Assembly: GCA_963754385.1 (NCBI GenBank) | Contig: CAVWGE010000003.1 | Span: forward strand, 245,249 to 309,248 | DNA: 64,000 nucleotides | Direction of reading: 5' to 3' | Source of the DNA: 9FT-COMBO-48-23 sp963754385 | Lineage (GTDB): Bacteria > Chloroflexota > Dehalococcoidia > GIF9 > UBA5629 | Shown: piece by piece, positions 63,100 to 64,000 of the stretch | Layout: each line of letters starts with the position of its first letter | Position numbering within the stretch: the stretch's first letter is position 1 | Position numbers and translations under genes: made by a program | The notes under the pieces: generated by a model | What the model was told of the DNA's origin: nothing | What the model saw: the letters and a program-made list of their open reading frames with translations, nothing else | The model's database searches: none

Positions 63100-64000
63100 A
63101 TGCCTACGCCTGTTGAGGAACAGCTAAAAGCATTGCCGGCAAAGCCCGGCGTCTATCTTTTCAAAGATAGCCAGGGCAAAATTATCTATGTCGGCAAAGC
63201 AGCTAGCCTTCGTAACCGGCTGAGAGCCTACTTTAGTCCCAGTACTAATCTATCACCCAAGCTCGAAAGGCTGGTAGCCGGGATAAGCGACTTTGAGACT
63301 ATTGTGACCGACTCCGAGCAGGAAGCCCTCATCCTGGAATGCAACCTGATTAAGAAATACCGCCCCAGCTACAATGTGCGCTTGAAGGATGATAAAACTT
63401 TTCCCTACCTTAAAATAGACCTCGATAGTGACTGGCCGAGCGTCCGTATTACTCGCCGTTTTCATAAAAACGGAGATAGGTATTTCGGTCCTTTTGCCAG
63501 CGCCAGCTCGCTACGCCAAACGTTGAGGTTAATAAATAAAATCTTCCCCTTCCGCTCCTGCACCAAGGCCATCACAGGAAAAGACCCCAAGCCCTGCCTC
63601 GAATATCACATCAATCAATGCCTGGGACCTTGCATTGGTGCTGTAAACAAAGAAGAGTATCACGAGGTAATAAAGCAGGTCATCCTGTTTCTCGAAGGTA
63701 AGCAGGAGTTAGTTCTTCGGGACCTCAGGCGCAAAATGAAAAAAGCCTCGCAGCAGCTCCAATTTGAAAAAGCAGTCTTATTCCGCGACCAAATCCAGGC
63801 CATAGAAGAGGTTATTGAAGGACAGAGAATTGCCATTACCGTTAGAGGCGACCAGGATGCCATCGCCCTGGCACAAACCAAAGACCTAGCCTATGTAGAG
63901 ATTTTCTTCATCCGTAATAACAAGCTCATCAGTCGTGACTATATTTTACTTGATGGCATCCGCGACGAATCGCCGAGACAGATATTGACCAGCTTCATCA
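63100..64000 (+). CDS. uvrC: Excinuclease ABC subunit C, N-terminal part (3' truncated by window)
   Basis: Open from ATG 63100 to the window end, about 300 residues. GIY-YIG nuclease domain: LPAKPGVYLFKDSQGKIIYV near residues 12-31, then GKAASLRNRLRAYF; Glu in EALILECNLIKKYRPSYNV near 80-98. CTKAITGKDPKPCLEYHINQ and CLGPCIGA near 165-192 is the cysteine segment of UvrC, and the UvrB-binding UVR motif lies near 215-240. It makes the 3' incision in nucleotide excision repair. The RNase H-like 5' nuclease domain is beyond the window. Confidence 0.95.
   Translation, partial: MPTPVEEQLKALPAKPGVYLFKDSQGKIIYVGKAASLRNRLRAYFSPSTNLSPKLERLVAGISDFETIVTDSEQEALILECNLIKKYRPSYNVRLKDDKTFPYLKIDLDSDWPSVRITRRFHKNGDRYFGPFASASSLRQTLRLINKIFPFRSCTKAITGKDPKPCLEYHINQCLGPCIGAVNKEEYHEVIKQVILFLEGKQELVLRDLRRKMKKASQQLQFEKAVLFRDQIQAIEEVIEGQRIAITVRGDQDAIALAQTKDLAYVEIFFIRNNKLISRDYILLDGIRDESPRQILTSFI

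Noticed and set aside
1..64000. tRNA, rRNA, CRISPR arrays, insertion sequences
   Set aside because: No tRNA-like T-loop/acceptor pairs, no regularly spaced repeats and no transposase-like frames were recognised.

Overview
The window looks like a chromosomal segment of a strictly anaerobic, acyl-CoA-metabolising bacterium of intermediate G+C. Gene content suggests Chloroflexota, close to Dehalococcoidia: two group 3 [NiFe] hydrogenases, an anaerobic cobalamin operon with several fused genes, stacked acyl-CoA synthetase, crotonase and 3-hydroxyacyl-CoA dehydrogenase genes, and an HMG-CoA-synthase-like/DUF35 fusion beside a thiolase. The taxonomy is inference; the window has no rRNA, tRNA or CRISPR.

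Layout. 1-2.3 kb: a PEP-synthase-like enzyme split over two genes. 2.3-9.1 kb: a branched-chain amino-acid-type ABC importer with two tandem substrate-binding proteins; a decayed livH fragment lies between them, so a promoter-leader-gene-hairpin unit was duplicated. 9.2-11.9 kb (minus): zinc alcohol dehydrogenase and acyl-CoA synthetase. 12.0-24.9 kb: a winged-helix regulator, then the cobalamin operon with cobalt uptake genes (cbiX-cbiC fusion, cbiM, cbiN, cbiQ, cbiO, a His-rich NicO-like transporter, cbiD, cbiE-cbiT, cbiL, cbiF, cbiG-cbiH, cbiA; no cbiJ). 24.9-27.6 kb: a second acyl-CoA synthetase and a divergent crotonase. 27.6-31.8 kb: an accessory patch with a single-chain restriction-modification enzyme, an epimerase relic and a 43-residue membrane protein. 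31.8-33.8 kb (minus): 3-hydroxyacyl-CoA dehydrogenase and enoyl-CoA hydratase. 34-38.4 kb: an EF-Tu-domain-2-like protein and the minus-strand dcd-ribD-ribE-ribBA-ribH operon. 38.4-41.2 kb: HMG-CoA-synthase-like/DUF35 and thiolase. 41.3-44.3 kb: hypB, a small CxxC protein and a two-component pair.

44.5-60.4 kb holds two divergent hydrogenase operons. The minus-strand operon encodes a GltD-like iron-sulfur flavoprotein followed by MvhD, MvhG and MvhA; no HdrABC is seen. The plus-strand operon encodes HoxE, a 1030-residue HoxF fused to a second, GltD/NfnL-like flavin module, a NuoG-like subunit with a reduced molybdopterin-type domain, HoxY and HoxH. It is followed by an Mrp ATPase, an IscU-like scaffold, MobB and a second HoxU-like subunit that appears to begin at CTG. 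Together these could couple H2 to NAD(H), NADP(H), ferredoxin and thiol/disulfide-type carriers. This is the strongest candidate for a little-described system here.

60.4-64 kb: palindromic repeats, an orphan gene, pcm, a basic membrane-anchored protein, a XerC/D recombinase and the 5' part of uvrC.
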